Part shown: positions 16,210 to 24,417 of the stretch, in pieces
Layout: each line of letters begins with the position of its first letter
Position numbering within the stretch: the first letter of the stretch is position 1
Source: Caryophanales bacterium
Lineage (GTDB): Bacteria > Bacillota_I > Bacilli_A > RF39 > UBA660
NCBI GenBank assembly: GCA_016291995.1
Contig: JAEEZV010000022.1
Coordinates: 1 to 34,986, forward strand
Reading direction: 5' to 3'
DNA length: 34,986 nucleotides
The notes under the pieces: generated by a model
Seen by the model: only the letters and a program-made list of their open reading frames with translations
Database searches by the model: none
What the model was told of the DNA's origin: nothing
Made by a program: the position numbers and the translations under genes

Positions 16210-17584
16210 CTTCATTTTCTTCTTCCACTACTTTCTTTTTTCTACTTCTTGGTTTAGTTGCTTTTGCTTCTTTAACTTCTTTTAATTCTCTACCCAATTT
16301 TCTTTTAGATGCTGCTAAAGCAATTATTAGAATTAATAAAGCAAAAATTATACCAAGAGCTATTAACAAATATTTATAGTATGTATTCATATTATTTTTA
16401 TATAAATCTAACACTTCTAGATTATATCTTTGTACTGTCTTTTCCTTAGCATCATATTGATATAAACTAGTCTTACCAGTCTCAACATTTTTGGCATAGA
16501 ATAAGTAAAATTGATTACCCGTAATTTCTTCATTATCAAGAGCATATGTATTCTTTAAAATATCTAACTTTACTTCTTGATAACTAGGGATACTCTCTTC
16601 TCCATAGATGAAATTTGTCTTTTTATAACCTTTAGGCATTTCATCATCCAAAAGTTGTAATGTTACATTACCAAAAGTATACTCTTTATATAATGTATAT
16701 TTATTATCTTTATAAATATAATAATCTACACTACCCTCATCATCTTTTAGACCAACTAAAGTATAATCTAGTTTTTCATTGTAGTATCCATCTACTTTTT
16801 CTTCGCCAATTTCTACTTCTTTTTCTTCATAATATTCACTTATTTCAGGTAACTCATCTTTCTTTCTAACAACCGTATATGATTCATTATCTACCTGAAC
16901 TTCAATTGGTTTTAATTCCTCAACCGTTGCTTTAATCACATATGTTCTTTTACTACCATTAGCAGCTGTTACAACAACATTTAATGTATTAGTACCTGTA
17001 ACCAAAGCTACTTCACCAGTTCCTGTTACTCTAGCATCAGAATCAGCTAATTGAGCATTAATTTTAACTTTATTTGTTTCAGCAGGAAGAGTTAAAGTAT
17101 ATTCTAAAACTTCTTTATCAAAACTCTCATTTAATTTGTAACCTTCAACTGTCAAACTACTTAAATAATTATTTGAAGATTTTGGTTTAACAGGTGTTGT
17201 TGTCGTATTTCCACCAGTTGATTTAGCTCTAACTGTTACGGTAACTGTCTTACTTCCTTTTATAGCATTTTCATTATAATCGCTTACATCTGTAGCTGTT
17301 ACCGTAATTTTAGCAGTTCCTGCCTTATTTGCTTTTAATGATATACTTTCAGTCTTACTGTCTACCCAAACAGAACCACTTGCTATACTTAAAACTGAAC
17401 TATCAGATGTTGTAACAGTAAATTGTCCAGCAGCCTCGCTTGCTGTAATATTTAAAGAAATACTATTACCTACCGTTACAGTACTACTAGTAACAGAAAT
17501 ACTAAATCCAGCTGCAAAAACATTTGCTATAAATAACATAAAACTAAAAATTGTTACTGTAAATAACTTAATAATCTTTTTCAT
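16193..17584 (-). CDS. Membrane-anchored Ig-like / cadherin-like beta-sandwich surface protein
   Basis: 463 residues. Signal peptide 1-24 (ends NVFA|AG). Residues 25-118 form a BIG2-like Ig domain, then a Thr/Pro linker and a cadherin-like beta-sandwich (about 140-222, NNYLSSLTVEGYKL...NGSKRTYVIKA). This last module closely resembles the one in the adjacent hydrolase (NNFLSSLSVNG...NGDKRTYVLTI). An acidic Tyr-rich region follows, then one membrane helix (about 404-425) and a cytoplasmic tail that is first Lys/Arg-rich, then acidic. It starts 10 nt after the hydrolase gene, so the two are co-transcribed. It may anchor or control the hydrolase; no enzymatic motif is seen. Confidence 0.8.
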   Translation of the reverse strand: MKKIIKLFTVTIFSFMLFIANVFAAGFSISVTSSTVTVGNSISLNITASEAAGQFTVTTSDSSVLSIASGSVWVDSKTESISLKANKAGTAKITVTATDVSDYNENAIKGSKTVTVTVRAKSTGGNTTTTPVKPKSSNNYLSSLTVEGYKLNESFDKEVLEYTLTLPAETNKVKINAQLADSDARVTGTGEVALVTGTNTLNVVVTAANGSKRTYVIKATVEELKPIEVQVDNESYTVVRKKDELPEISEYYEEKEVEIGEEKVDGYYNEKLDYTLVGLKDDEGSVDYYIYKDNKYTLYKEYTFGNVTLQLLDDEMPKGYKKTNFIYGEESIPSYQEVKLDILKNTYALDNEEITGNQFYLFYAKNVETGKTSLYQYDAKEKTVQRYNLEVLDLYKNNMNTYYKYLLIALGIIFALLILIIALAASKRKLGRELKEVKEAKATKPRSRKKKVVEEENEEEDLL

Positions 17585-17594
17585 GTCCTTCTCC

Positions 17595-19571
17595 TTACTG
17601 TACTATAAGTTTAGTACCCATTATATGATTCTTTATCGCTATATAATCAGCTGATGATATATCACCACTTTTATTTGCGTCAGCACTTTGTACGCTAACT
17701 CCGCTCAACTTTTTAGTACCCATTATATGATTCTTTATCGCTATATAATCAACAGAACTAATTAATCCGTCACCATTTACATCACCATAAATGATAAGTG
17801 TATATGTTTTTTCTTCTCTACTTGTTTTAATATTGATTACATCACCTGTTGCAATAATACCATTATTCTTAAGTTCCCCATCTTTATTCTTATATGTTAC
17901 TGTTGCCTTAGGTTCCTTATCCGTAATACTTTTAATAATTGCTGCGGCATCAGTACCGGTTTTATATCCATATACATATGTTCCGTCATTCTTTATTCCT
18001 AAGACTCTTAATATTTCCGCAATATCAAGTGCTTCTTCAACAGCATTCCTTTTAATAGTTAATACATATGTCCTTTTATCTCCATTTTCGGCAGTTACTA
18101 CAATACTTATTTCCTCTTGATCATTTTCAAGTGAAATACTTCCTGTACCACTAACTGTTGATCTATTACTTACTTTACTAGCTGCAATTTCTACTGTTTT
18201 AGTACTTGCATCTAAATTAAGATCATATTTTGTCTTAGAACTAGCCTTTTGGAATAAATAACTACCATTTACTGATAAACTACTCAAAAAGTTATTTGGG
18301 TTACCAATATTTGGTAAAGATACTTTCTCAGGCATATTTTTATATACTGGTATTGAAAATACAAAATCACTATTTAACATATTAACATTGCTATATGCCC
18401 TATATGTTTTAACTGATTCATTAGCTGGAGCCTCAATATTCTGCATATATTGGTGATTGACCAGAGAGTTTCCTACCATATCCCATTTTTGCAAGTATAA
18501 TGTATCTTGTCCCACAGATACATAATCATTAGCTAGGAAACTTGCTCCCCCAACAATAGCTTTATAATGAGTATTCCAGCCTTGTTCCTTCGCGTGCTTT
18601 AATCCGTTGGCAATCGTTTCAGCACTACCATTTCCAGAAGCTTTAATATTATAAAAGTTGTAATATCCTTCGTATCCAGCCACTGTACCAGATACAATTG
18701 TACTACCCTGAGCTCCCACTTCTTGTATTACTCTAGATATTAAAACATATGGACTAATATTATATTCCGTCGCTGCGTCTAAGAAAGCATCGACATATGT
18801 TTTTTTATTATCAGAATCAGCATATCCTTGCATAAAAGTGCCATTTAACATCTTTGTAACGCCTTCAGCAGTATGATAATTACTATTATAAGATAATGCT
18901 TCATACATAAATACTTGTCTTTCATTTAAAAAGTTACGTGGATCCATATAATAAGCAATTGTTGCTTTATTCGCTGCAAACCAATATGTTCCTCCACCTC
19001 TAAAATCATTTGAAAACGTATCAGTTAAATAATTATATGACCAAGAAGCAGTTGATTTATATCCATCACGACTTCTATTGGTATCTTCAATTAAACTCCA
19101 TCCTTGAGAATATCCATCATATTCTTTCGTTACCATACTATTAAAATCTTGTTTTATGTCATATACTTTGAATGACCAAGTCGGATATTTAACATGTAAT
19201 GTAACTAAATATGGAATATAACTATCCGGAAATCCTAAAGCTTTTAAATAATCACTATATTCTTCATAATCAGCCATATTTATTTCAGGTATTTCTTCTA
19301 TTTTAGTAAATTCACTACATATATAACCTACTGTCCCATTATTACTAGCTTTATACCATAATGTACATCCATTACCGGTACCAGCATTATCAGATATTAA
19401 TGATAATTGCTGTCCACTATTAAACATTGTAATAACAGAGCTTCCTGTCGTAGGTGCACTTCTAAAATTAACATAATCTTCTGTAACAACAATTATTTTT
19501 TCGGCAGATACAGAAAATGAAAAAATAACAAATGAAAAAACAAAGAAAACAAAATATGATATTTTTCTCAT
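17595..19571 (-). CDS. Secreted glucosaminidase with SH3b, cadherin-like and dockerin domains
   Basis: 658 residues. Signal peptide 1-23. SH3b domain about 27-92 (VNFRSAPTTGSSVITMF). The LytD/AtlA-type N-acetylglucosaminidase region spans about 100-395, with FPDSYIPYLVTLHVKYPTW, YMDPRNFLNERQVFMYE and the catalytic Glu (E284) in ISRVIQEVGAQGS. A cadherin-like sandwich covers about 425-515. An Ig-like module precedes a type I dockerin (596-658) with two calcium loops, DVNGDGLISSVD and DANKSGDISSAD, each followed by YIAIKNHIMG. It cleaves glycan strands in peptidoglycan outside the membrane. The dockerin implies docking to a cohesin, and cohesin-like proteins are encoded 2.3 kb away. No other anchor is visible. 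Confidence 0.93.
   Translation of the reverse strand: MRKISYFVFFVFSFVIFSFSVSAEKIIVVTEDYVNFRSAPTTGSSVITMFNSGQQLSLISDNAGTGNGCTLWYKASNNGTVGYICSEFTKIEEIPEINMADYEEYSDYLKALGFPDSYIPYLVTLHVKYPTWSFKVYDIKQDFNSMVTKEYDGYSQGWSLIEDTNRSRDGYKSTASWSYNYLTDTFSNDFRGGGTYWFAANKATIAYYMDPRNFLNERQVFMYEALSYNSNYHTAEGVTKMLNGTFMQGYADSDNKKTYVDAFLDAATEYNISPYVLISRVIQEVGAQGSTIVSGTVAGYEGYYNFYNIKASGNGSAETIANGLKHAKEQGWNTHYKAIVGGASFLANDYVSVGQDTLYLQKWDMVGNSLVNHQYMQNIEAPANESVKTYRAYSNVNMLNSDFVFSIPVYKNMPEKVSLPNIGNPNNFLSSLSVNGSYLFQKASSKTKYDLNLDASTKTVEIAASKVSNRSTVSGTGSISLENDQEEISIVVTAENGDKRTYVLTIKRNAVEEALDIAEILRVLGIKNDGTYVYGYKTGTDAAAIIKSITDKEPKATVTYKNKDGELKNNGIIATGDVINIKTSREEKTYTLIIYGDVNGDGLISSVDYIAIKNHIMGTKKLSGVSVQSADANKSGDISSADYIAIKNHIMGTKLIVQ
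17610..17751 (-). repeat. 40-bp direct repeat encoding the two dockerin half-sites
   Basis: A 40-nt stretch at 17610-17649 recurs identically at 17712-17751, period 102 nt (34 codons). It encodes YIAIKNHIMGTK twice. Confidence 0.9.
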
Positions 19572-19594
19572 TTTGATACACCTACCTTTAGTTA

Positions 19595-19623
19595 ATTATA
19601 TCAAATGTATATGTTTTTGACTA
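19595..19623 (-). promoter_or_regulatory. Promoter of the hydrolase operon
   Basis: Minus strand TAGTCA, 17-nt spacer, TATAAT (19595-19600), then GGTAGGTG before the ATG. Confidence 0.55.
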
Positions 19624-19660
19624 TGAACTAACTAGCACTTTACAAAAATTACTCTCCTAC

Positions 19661-19689
19661 TTGTCATTAATATTATTTTTATATATAAT
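19661..19689 (+). promoter_or_regulatory. Promoter of yigZ
   Basis: TTGTCA (19661-19666), 17-nt spacer, TATAAT (19684-19689). The expected start at about 19696 coincides with the GGTGG ribosome site, giving a leader near 9 nt. Confidence 0.75.
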
Positions 19690-19704
19690 TAAGTTGGTGG
19701 TTAT

Positions 19705-20286
19705 ATGTACACAATTAGTATTGACAACAAAAATGAAATTATCATTAAAAATTCCAAATTTATTGGTCTTATATATAAACTAGATAATGCTGACATAAAT
19801 ACTATATTAGACCATATTAGAAAAGAATATCCGGATGCAACACATTATTGTTATGCCTACATATATGAAAATAGTCAAAAATCAAATGATGATGGTGAAC
19901 CTAGTGGTACTGCAGGAATACCTATTTTAAAAGTATTAGAGGCCAACAATTTAACCAATACTCTAGTTGTTGTAGTTAGATATTTTGGTGGTATTAAACT
20001 AGGTGCCAATGGCCTAATAAGAGCCTATACAAAAGTTACCTCAAATTTAATAAAAGAAACACCTTTAGTTGAATTAATAGATGGCTTTAATTTAGATATC
20101 ACATTTGATTATTCCAAAATTAAAGAAATAGATTATCTCTTAAAAAATGAAAAAATAAATAATAAAACATTTGATAATACCATTACATATAACATATCCA
20201 TAAATAAAGATTTCTTAGACATTATTAAATCAAATAATATTACTTATAAAAATATTAAAGAAATAAAAATAGAAAGAACTATATGA
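19705..20286 (+). CDS. yigZ: YigZ/IMPACT family protein
   Basis: 193 residues, slightly shorter than the usual 205-215. The N-terminal IMPACT (UPF0029) domain shows KNSKFIG, HYCYAYIYE, the signature DDGEPSGTAGIPILKVLE (about 57-74) and VVVVRYFGGIKLGANGLIRAY (about 92-112). The C-terminal about 60 residues are the DUF1949-like part and are short and Lys/Ile-rich. The bacterial role is not settled; it is a likely ribosome or tRNA-associated factor by homology to eukaryotic IMPACT/YIH1. It is divergent from the hydrolase gene and overlaps tmk by 8 bp at the 3' end. Confidence 0.93.
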   Translation: MYTISIDNKNEIIIKNSKFIGLIYKLDNADINTILDHIRKEYPDATHYCYAYIYENSQKSNDDGEPSGTAGIPILKVLEANNLTNTLVVVVRYFGGIKLGANGLIRAYTKVTSNLIKETPLVELIDGFNLDITFDYSKIKEIDYLLKNEKINNKTFDNTITYNISINKDFLDIIKSNNITYKNIKEIKIERTI

Positions 20287-20314
20287 TTTTTCTTACTTTA
20301 ACATATAGTTCTTT
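20273..20314. terminator. Hairpin at the convergent yigZ/tmk ends
   Basis: 12-bp perfect inverted repeat AAAGAACTATAT (20273-20284) / ATATAGTTCTTT (20303-20314) with an 18-nt loop spanning both stop codons. T-rich flanks on both strands make it a likely bidirectional terminator. Confidence 0.65.
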
Positions 20315-20977
20315 ATTTATATCTTCAATTGTTCTAATTTGTTTATCTTTAACGCAATCGATAACATCATAATCATATATTGCCGATAATTCTAAATAAG
20401 CTTTCTCTCCAAGTTTTAAATATTTTTCATTACGTTCAGTTTCATCTGCTACTTCTTTTCTGTCTTTCTTTAAAATACAAGCATATTCATATGGTAAGTA
20501 TAATAAAATAGTCAAATCTGGACGTGGTAATTCAAGTATATCATATTCCAAAGTTTCAATCTTTTTATAGATATCAAGTCTATCTTGTCTCTTTTCAAGT
20601 AATCCTCCTCTATGAGCCATATTGGAAGTAACATACCTATCGATAATTAAAATATATCCTTCATCAATTAATTGATTCAATTCAGAAAGATGATATCTAC
20701 GATCGGCCGCATAATAAAGTAATGCTGTTAAAGAATCGACATTTCCTCCACCTTCAGGAAAGAAACTATGATCTTCCTTTAATACTTCTTCACACATTGC
20801 CGGTTTTCCTAACAAACATGCCCCAACTATTTTACCCGTTGGACTATCATACCAAGGAAATGATAGTCTTTTTACTTTATATCCTTCCTTTTCTAATTTA
20901 GAAACCAACAAAGTTGTTTGTGTTTCTTTACCAGAGCAATCCGTTCCTTCGATAACTATTATCTTACCTTTTTTCAT
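20279..20977 (-). CDS. tmk: Thymidylate kinase
   Basis: 232 residues. It phosphorylates dTMP to dTDP for DNA synthesis. The P-loop reads IEGTDCSGKETQTTLL (about 9-24), with Cys and Glu where bacterial Tmk usually has GxDGAGKTT. The substrate motif DRYVTSNMAHRGG (about 118-130) corresponds to the usual DRYxxSxxAYQG. A LLYYAADRRYHL block matches LFxADRAQH. The insertion after the P-loop (PWYDSPTGKIVGACLLGKPAM) is that of dTMP-kinase-like proteins in Clostridia. It could act on another deoxynucleotide, but dTMP kinase is the best call. Confidence 0.88.
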   Translation of the reverse strand: MKKGKIIVIEGTDCSGKETQTTLLVSKLEKEGYKVKRLSFPWYDSPTGKIVGACLLGKPAMCEEVLKEDHSFFPEGGGNVDSLTALLYYAADRRYHLSELNQLIDEGYILIIDRYVTSNMAHRGGLLEKRQDRLDIYKKIETLEYDILELPRPDLTILLYLPYEYACILKKDRKEVADETERNEKYLKLGEKAYLELSAIYDYDVIDCVKDKQIRTIEDINKELYVKVRKII

Positions 20978-21022
20978 TCTATCACCATAATAAATATATC
21001 ATATTCATAAATGTTTTGACAA

Positions 21023-21814
21023 CTATTTATCTAAAATATATGATATAAAAATACCTAAAAAGAAAAACACAATCCCAAATATATTAAATTTAATATGTAT
21101 CGTCATAACCATTAAAGTAACTATACTGGCAATTGCTAAACCAAGAATAATTAAATACATTATATTTCTATGTTTTTTTAACAAATAATTAATCAAATAT
21201 ATATTTATAATAAAAGATACTATCATTCCTAATCCATATGAAAAATATATCTTAAAATTACTTATAACATAATTAATATCAAAAACATTAGCTATTATCC
21301 TAAGTACATCATTATAAATACCCATAATCATTAAAAGAGATGATCCACTAATCCCCGGTAAGATCGAAGCAAATATATCAGTATATCCACCAATAAAGAA
21401 AACTATATTGTTATCATTTTTAATATAAGCTGTATGATTAGATACACTAAATGTTAAAAATAAAAACATGAATAAAACAAACAAAATAATGATTATATTT
21501 TTTAAATTATAATTAATTTTCTTACCAAAATTATATGTTCCTCCTAATATTAAACCAATAAAAAATAGCATTGTAACAAATTTAAAATTATTTAAAAAAT
21601 ATAAAAGTATATTACTACATAATACTATAGATAATAATACTCCCCCAAAAAAGATAACAATCGTTTTCAAATTATTTTTCCAATCAGAAAGAAAATCAGT
21701 TAGTGCATCTAATATTCTTTCATAGATATTAAAATTAATAGCTAACAGTGCTCCAGATACTCCAGGCATTATTTTGCCGATACCAACGATAAAACTTTTT
21801 ATAAATAAAAGCAT
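21023..21814 (-). CDS. DUF368 (PopT-type) undecaprenyl-phosphate transporter
   Basis: 263 residues, seven to eight hydrophobic segments. It has the two family repeats IGKIMPGVSGALLAINF (about 12-28) and ASILPGISGSSLLMIMGIY (about 150-168), each with the PG[VI]SG motif. Members of this family have been shown to flip undecaprenyl phosphate back to the inner leaflet, recycling the lipid carrier that MraY uses. It is 45 nt upstream of tmk on the same strand and separated from the cohesin operon by a terminator. Family call firm, function by homology. Confidence 0.88.
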   Translation of the reverse strand: MLLFIKSFIVGIGKIMPGVSGALLAINFNIYERILDALTDFLSDWKNNLKTIVIFFGGVLLSIVLCSNILLYFLNNFKFVTMLFFIGLILGGTYNFGKKINYNLKNIIIILFVLFMFLFLTFSVSNHTAYIKNDNNIVFFIGGYTDIFASILPGISGSSLLMIMGIYNDVLRIIANVFDINYVISNFKIYFSYGLGMIVSFIINIYLINYLLKKHRNIMYLIILGLAIASIVTLMVMTIHIKFNIFGIVFFFLGIFISYILDK

Positions 21815-21837
21815 TATATCACCAATAAATAATATGA

Positions 21838-21861
21838 AAAAAAGAGCAATTAATGCTCTTT
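21838..21861 (-). terminator. Terminator of the cohesin operon
   Basis: AAAGAGCA (21841-21848) / TGCTCTTT (21854-21861) with a 5-nt loop and a following T-run on the minus strand. It overlaps the stop of the last cohesin gene. Confidence 0.85.
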
Positions 21862-23056
21862 ATTCAAAACTTTGCATATTCTTTTTATAATAGTACATTG
21901 CAACTCCAAGTGAAGCTATTAAAACTATCGCCATAATAAATGCACTCGTTCCACCAGTACTAGGATTAACTGGTGGCTTTTGACTAGGCGTAGCAGATGA
22001 ACCAGCTTTCTTAACAGTAATCGTATAAGAAACTTGTTCGACTAAATTCTCTTTATGATTTATAGTTATTAATACTTGTCCTTCACCTGATAATACTTTA
22101 GGTGGAACAAAGAATGAAGAAAATTCATAGTTTTCACTATCTTTAAGTGTTGCATCAACTGTATATGAAGAAACATCATCAAGTGTTACTTCATATTCAT
22201 ATTTAGAACTAGATAAAGTAACATTCTTACCACCAACAGTCAAAGTTGCAAGTTCTCCACCTTCTACTTCTTGTGGAACAGGTCTGGCAACATTAAGTGT
22301 ATATATTACTTGGTTATCTCCTTCACCAACATATATCTTAACTTGCATATTTGTTTGACCACTAGGTGGATTAAATTCAATACTACTTGCATTAAGAGTT
22401 GCATCCGTATGACCATTCTTAATAACAATTGTATCATTAGCATTTTTACTAGTAGCAGAAATACCAAATGTAGTCGTAGTTTCACTATCTAGAAGAACAG
22501 CATATCCTGTATCATTATCTAATGATGAGAAAGGCCTACCCAAAGTACCATTAGTAATAGATAAATTCTTAAGACCTTTTTCCGTTTCTACCGGTTCTGA
22601 TCCAGAACCAACTGTAACTGATACTGTTGCATCGCTAACAGAATAATTATCATCCAAATCATAGAATTTAACATCCGTAAGTTTGATAGTTTTACTTCCC
22701 TCACTTATTGAATCAGAAAGTTTAAATTTTATTGATCCAATTTGAAATGATCCATTGGCTGGATTTCCCATATATGGAGCAATTTTATTACCATTAATTG
22801 TCTTACCTTCCCAATTGTCATCAGCAAAAGTAATATTTTGAGAATTAATTTCTATTCCATCAGGTAAATCAAACGTACCAGTTACACCATATATATCAGT
22901 ATCGGTCGTTCCGCTTAAAGAACACGTAATTATATCTCCTGCTTTAGCTTCTGATGGTGAACAACTCATAGATAAAGTACCAGATAATGCATTTACCGTA
23001 ATTGGGAAAAACAACATCAATGAAATTGTCAACAATAACTTTAGTTTATTTCTCAT
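21860..23056 (-). CDS. Cohesin-like surface protein with cadherin-like domains and NPSTG sorting-type tail
   Basis: 398 residues. Signal peptide 1-23. Cohesin-like domain about 27-150: SCSPSEAKAGDIITC, IYGVTGTFDLPDGI, GSFQIGSIKFKL and LTDVKFYDLDDNY follow the cohesin strand pattern. Two cadherin-like sandwich modules (about 160-260 and 268-352) come next, then a Pro/Ser linker. The tail is NPSTG (364-368), a 17-residue hydrophobic stretch and YYYKKN. NPSTG resembles a sortase signal (LPxTG/NPxTG), so the protein may be covalently wall-linked; otherwise it stays in the membrane. Its start overlaps the previous gene by 4 bp (ATGA) with GGAGGTG. It is a good candidate receptor for dockerins. Confidence 0.85.
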   Translation of the reverse strand: MRNKLKLLLTISLMLFFPITVNALSGTLSMSCSPSEAKAGDIITCSLSGTTDTDIYGVTGTFDLPDGIEINSQNITFADDNWEGKTINGNKIAPYMGNPANGSFQIGSIKFKLSDSISEGSKTIKLTDVKFYDLDDNYSVSDATVSVTVGSGSEPVETEKGLKNLSITNGTLGRPFSSLDNDTGYAVLLDSETTTTFGISATSKNANDTIVIKNGHTDATLNASSIEFNPPSGQTNMQVKIYVGEGDNQVIYTLNVARPVPQEVEGGELATLTVGGKNVTLSSSKYEYEVTLDDVSSYTVDATLKDSENYEFSSFFVPPKVLSGEGQVLITINHKENLVEQVSYTITVKKAGSSATPSQKPPVNPSTGGTSAFIMAIVLIASLGVAMYYYKKNMQSFE

Positions 23057-24402
23057 TTTTGCACCTCCAAAGTACTTATCTTTCCAAGTATGAATTGATG
23101 TAATTTAATAACATCACTTAAATCGACATTTCCGTTACCGTTGACTTCACCGGCCGTTAAATAAGCACCAGTAAGATGACTTATATCGATATTGTGTTGA
23201 TGTAATTTAATAACATCACTTAGGTCTACTGTACCACTACCATTTACATCTCCTAGTACAGATAACGTATATTCCAAAGTCTCATCACTAAATGCTATTT
23301 TTAAAACATCGCCTGTCCTAATTTTATCAGAATCGGTAACACTTTGACCTTTTGAATTAGTAATACTAATAGTACCTGATGTATCAAAATAATTTTTAAG
23401 ATTTGCATAACTTGTATTAGCTTTCAATCTTTCAATTGTCATCGTTGTATCATTAACTTTTAAACTCTCATCAATAACAAGTTTTTTACGTTTAAAACTA
23501 TATCTATCAATTTCATTATTATTATACATAATTAATAATTTACAATCATCATTTATTATTGTGTTAGCATCAGTAATTGCCGTACCATTCTTATTTATAA
23601 CCTTAATAGTAACTGTACTACTTGTAATATTTTGACTGATCTCACTATAATACGTATTATCAACATCATTAAGATATATTACTTTATCCATAATTTGATA
23701 ATCGGAATGGAATCTTATAATGTTTATTTCCTTAATTACTGTTCCACTACGCTTAAGTATTAATTTACCATCGCTAATACTATAAGCTATATTAGAATCA
23801 TTCGAACCAAGATTACTTATAATTACAGCATCTTCATCTGATCTAGTATAGATATAATTAGCATCTGCATTATATTCATAAACATCCGTACTAAATTCAT
23901 GCTCTGCCTCAACAGTAACCGTTGCTTCGACATCAGCCAATTCAATCATATTATATTCGTCATCGCATAGTTCAATATTAGTTAATTTAATTTTATAAGT
24001 CTTACCTGCTTCGGCATCATCTGCTATTTTTAGTTTTATTTGACCAACTGTTGTATTTGATGTTACACCAGTAGTTTTAACAATTGCAAATCCTTTAGCT
24101 GAACTAGCATACGTTTCAAAATCACCTTTAGCAGTAAATGACGTATATGTCAACTTTGAATCCAAAGTATAGTTTGCATTTACTGATAAAACTTTAACAT
24201 TTGATATCTTCAAATTAACATCGCATGTAATTATTGCTCCAGGCTCTGCTTCACTAGGTGAACAAGTAAGCGCTACACTACTTGTTGTATCTACACTATA
24301 TGTCCCTTTATTTATCCAAAATACAGACATCAGTATAAATAAACTAGCCACCGAAGCCAAACAAATACTAATTCCTAAATTCTTTCTTATAAAACTTCCC
24401 AT
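23053..24402 (-). CDS. Cohesin-like protein with C-terminal dockerin (adaptor scaffoldin-like)
   Basis: 449 residues. The N-terminal hydrophobic segment (about 9-30) may be a signal-anchor. Cohesin-like domain about 44-172: TCSPSEAEPGAIITC, VNANYTLDSKLTYTSF, VGQIKLKIADDAEAGKTYKIKLTNIEL. A beta-rich middle with Ig-like modules follows. The last module before the dockerin (RTGDVLKIAFSDETLEYTLSVL) is related to the one before the hydrolase dockerin. The type I dockerin (384-449) has loops DVNGSGTVDLSD and EVNGNGNVDLSD, each followed by VIKLHQ; the second starts with Glu rather than Asp. Having both partners in one chain suggests bridging or chain-forming. It is the middle gene of the operon. Confidence 0.88.
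   Translation of the reverse strand: MGSFIRKNLGISICLASVASLFILMSVFWINKGTYSVDTTSSVALTCSPSEAEPGAIITCDVNLKISNVKVLSVNANYTLDSKLTYTSFTAKGDFETYASSAKGFAIVKTTGVTSNTTVGQIKLKIADDAEAGKTYKIKLTNIELCDDEYNMIELADVEATVTVEAEHEFSTDVYEYNADANYIYTRSDEDAVIISNLGSNDSNIAYSISDGKLILKRSGTVIKEINIIRFHSDYQIMDKVIYLNDVDNTYYSEISQNITSSTVTIKVINKNGTAITDANTIINDDCKLLIMYNNNEIDRYSFKRKKLVIDESLKVNDTTMTIERLKANTSYANLKNYFDTSGTISITNSKGQSVTDSDKIRTGDVLKIAFSDETLEYTLSVLGDVNGSGTVDLSDVIKLHQHNIDISHLTGAYLTAGEVNGNGNVDLSDVIKLHQFILGKISTLEVQK
23095..23222 (-). repeat. 26-bp direct repeat encoding the dockerin half-sites
   Basis: The same 26-nt sequence at 23095-23120 and 23197-23222, period 102 nt, encodes the repeated SDVIKLHQ segments. Confidence 0.9.
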
Positions 24403-24417
24403 ATTCCCTCCATAATG

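Noticed and set aside
17610..17751. Perfect 40-bp repeat as attachment site or mobile element boundary
   Set aside because: It encodes the two conserved dockerin helices in frame with a 34-codon period, which fully explains it.
17791..18120. Plus-strand hydrophobic frame
   Set aside because: It is the shadow of the beta-rich and dockerin-linker part of the hydrolase.
23095..23222. Short spaced repeats as CRISPR
   Set aside because: Only two copies, coding, in a dockerin; no array or cas genes.
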